Shown: piece by piece, positions 63,824-64,000 of the stretch | Layout of the letters: every line of letters starts with the position of its first letter | Numbering within the stretch: position 1 is the stretch's first letter | Source: Ascarosepion bandense | Taxonomy: Eukaryota; Mollusca; Cephalopoda; Sepiida; Sepiidae | Length of the DNA stretch: 64,000 nucleotides | Direction of reading: 5' to 3' | NCBI GenBank assembly: GCA_037127315.1 | Contig: JBBBDQ010000445.1 | Coordinates: 1,116,501-1,180,500 of the forward strand | Translations under genes and position numbers: made by a program | Notes under the pieces: generated by a model | Told to the model about the DNA's origin: nothing | Database searches by the model: none | What the model saw: the letters and a program-made list of their open reading frames with translations, nothing else

Positions 63824-64000
63824 TAAATTAGATTACAAGATCTTGTGGACAACCGATTTTCTTTTGATCATGAAATTTTGAATGTTGAAGCAAAATATTT
63901 ACTTGATTATCATTTGGTGCAGGAAGGAAAATAAATACAGGAAGTTTTGCTCAACATATTTTCTTCTGTGTGCCACATCCCTTGAGGACATAGATGATAC
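63824..64000. other. No gene recognised
   Basis: Short AT-rich end of the window. Confidence 0.5.

Overview
The window looks like AT-rich nuclear DNA from a cephalopod mollusc, most likely an octopus. This is inferred from the density of tRNA- and 5S-derived SINEs, RTE-like and jockey/CR1-like LINE remains, Helitron-like elements and long (TA)n tracts; no marker gene confirms the species. I see no complete cellular protein-coding gene. Almost everything recognisable is repeat. The short ORFs are remains of reverse transcriptases or transposases, or artefacts of pyrimidine-only or (TA)n tracts.

Family names used below are mine. tS1 is a tRNA-derived SINE of about 305 bp, often dimeric. tS2 and tS3 are two other tRNA-derived SINEs. 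5S-SINE has a 5S rRNA-derived head. A element is a non-coding repeat of about 500 bp. LINE-R is an RTE-like LINE. LINE-J is a jockey/CR1-like LINE, seen only as ORF C-terminus plus 3' UTR. LINE-I is a LINE with a ribonuclease-H-like C-terminus. HEL is a non-autonomous Helitron-like element. PAL is a palindromic segment of about 70 bp.

Layout. 0-10 kb: A element, SINEs, one HEL, a possible minus-strand exon (5451-5620) and a LINE-R 3' end expanded into 269-bp tandem copies. 10-16 kb: three adjoining LINE-J copies, A elements, 5S-SINEs, a decayed mariner-like transposase and several palindromes. 16.6-18.8 kb: a 29-bp pyrimidine minisatellite. 19-30 kb: LINE-R and LINE-J fragments, a 22-bp satellite, four HEL-related copies and SINEs. 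30-35.2 kb: one minus-strand LINE-R split by at least five later insertions. 35-48 kb: HEL, a Tc1-derived MITE, a coding-like fragment, many tS1 copies, an 890-bp segmental duplication, a 30-bp satellite and CT-rich DNA. 48-56 kb: LINE-J, LINE-R and SINE mosaics. 56.8-57.8 kb: the most unusual segment. A CCAAT/TATA promoter-like block is followed by three tandem GC-rich units of about 236 bp, each with four hairpins, then an ATG in good context and a GTAAGT donor-like site. 58-64 kb: LINE-J, Tc1 MITE, HEL and tS1 dimers.

Two relationships join the repeats. First, the 3' tail of LINE-I also ends the A element and the 5S-SINE, as expected if LINE-I machinery mobilises them. Second, PAL lies between a 3' end and a partial second copy of that 3' end in three unrelated retroelement families (tS1, LINE-J, LINE-R).
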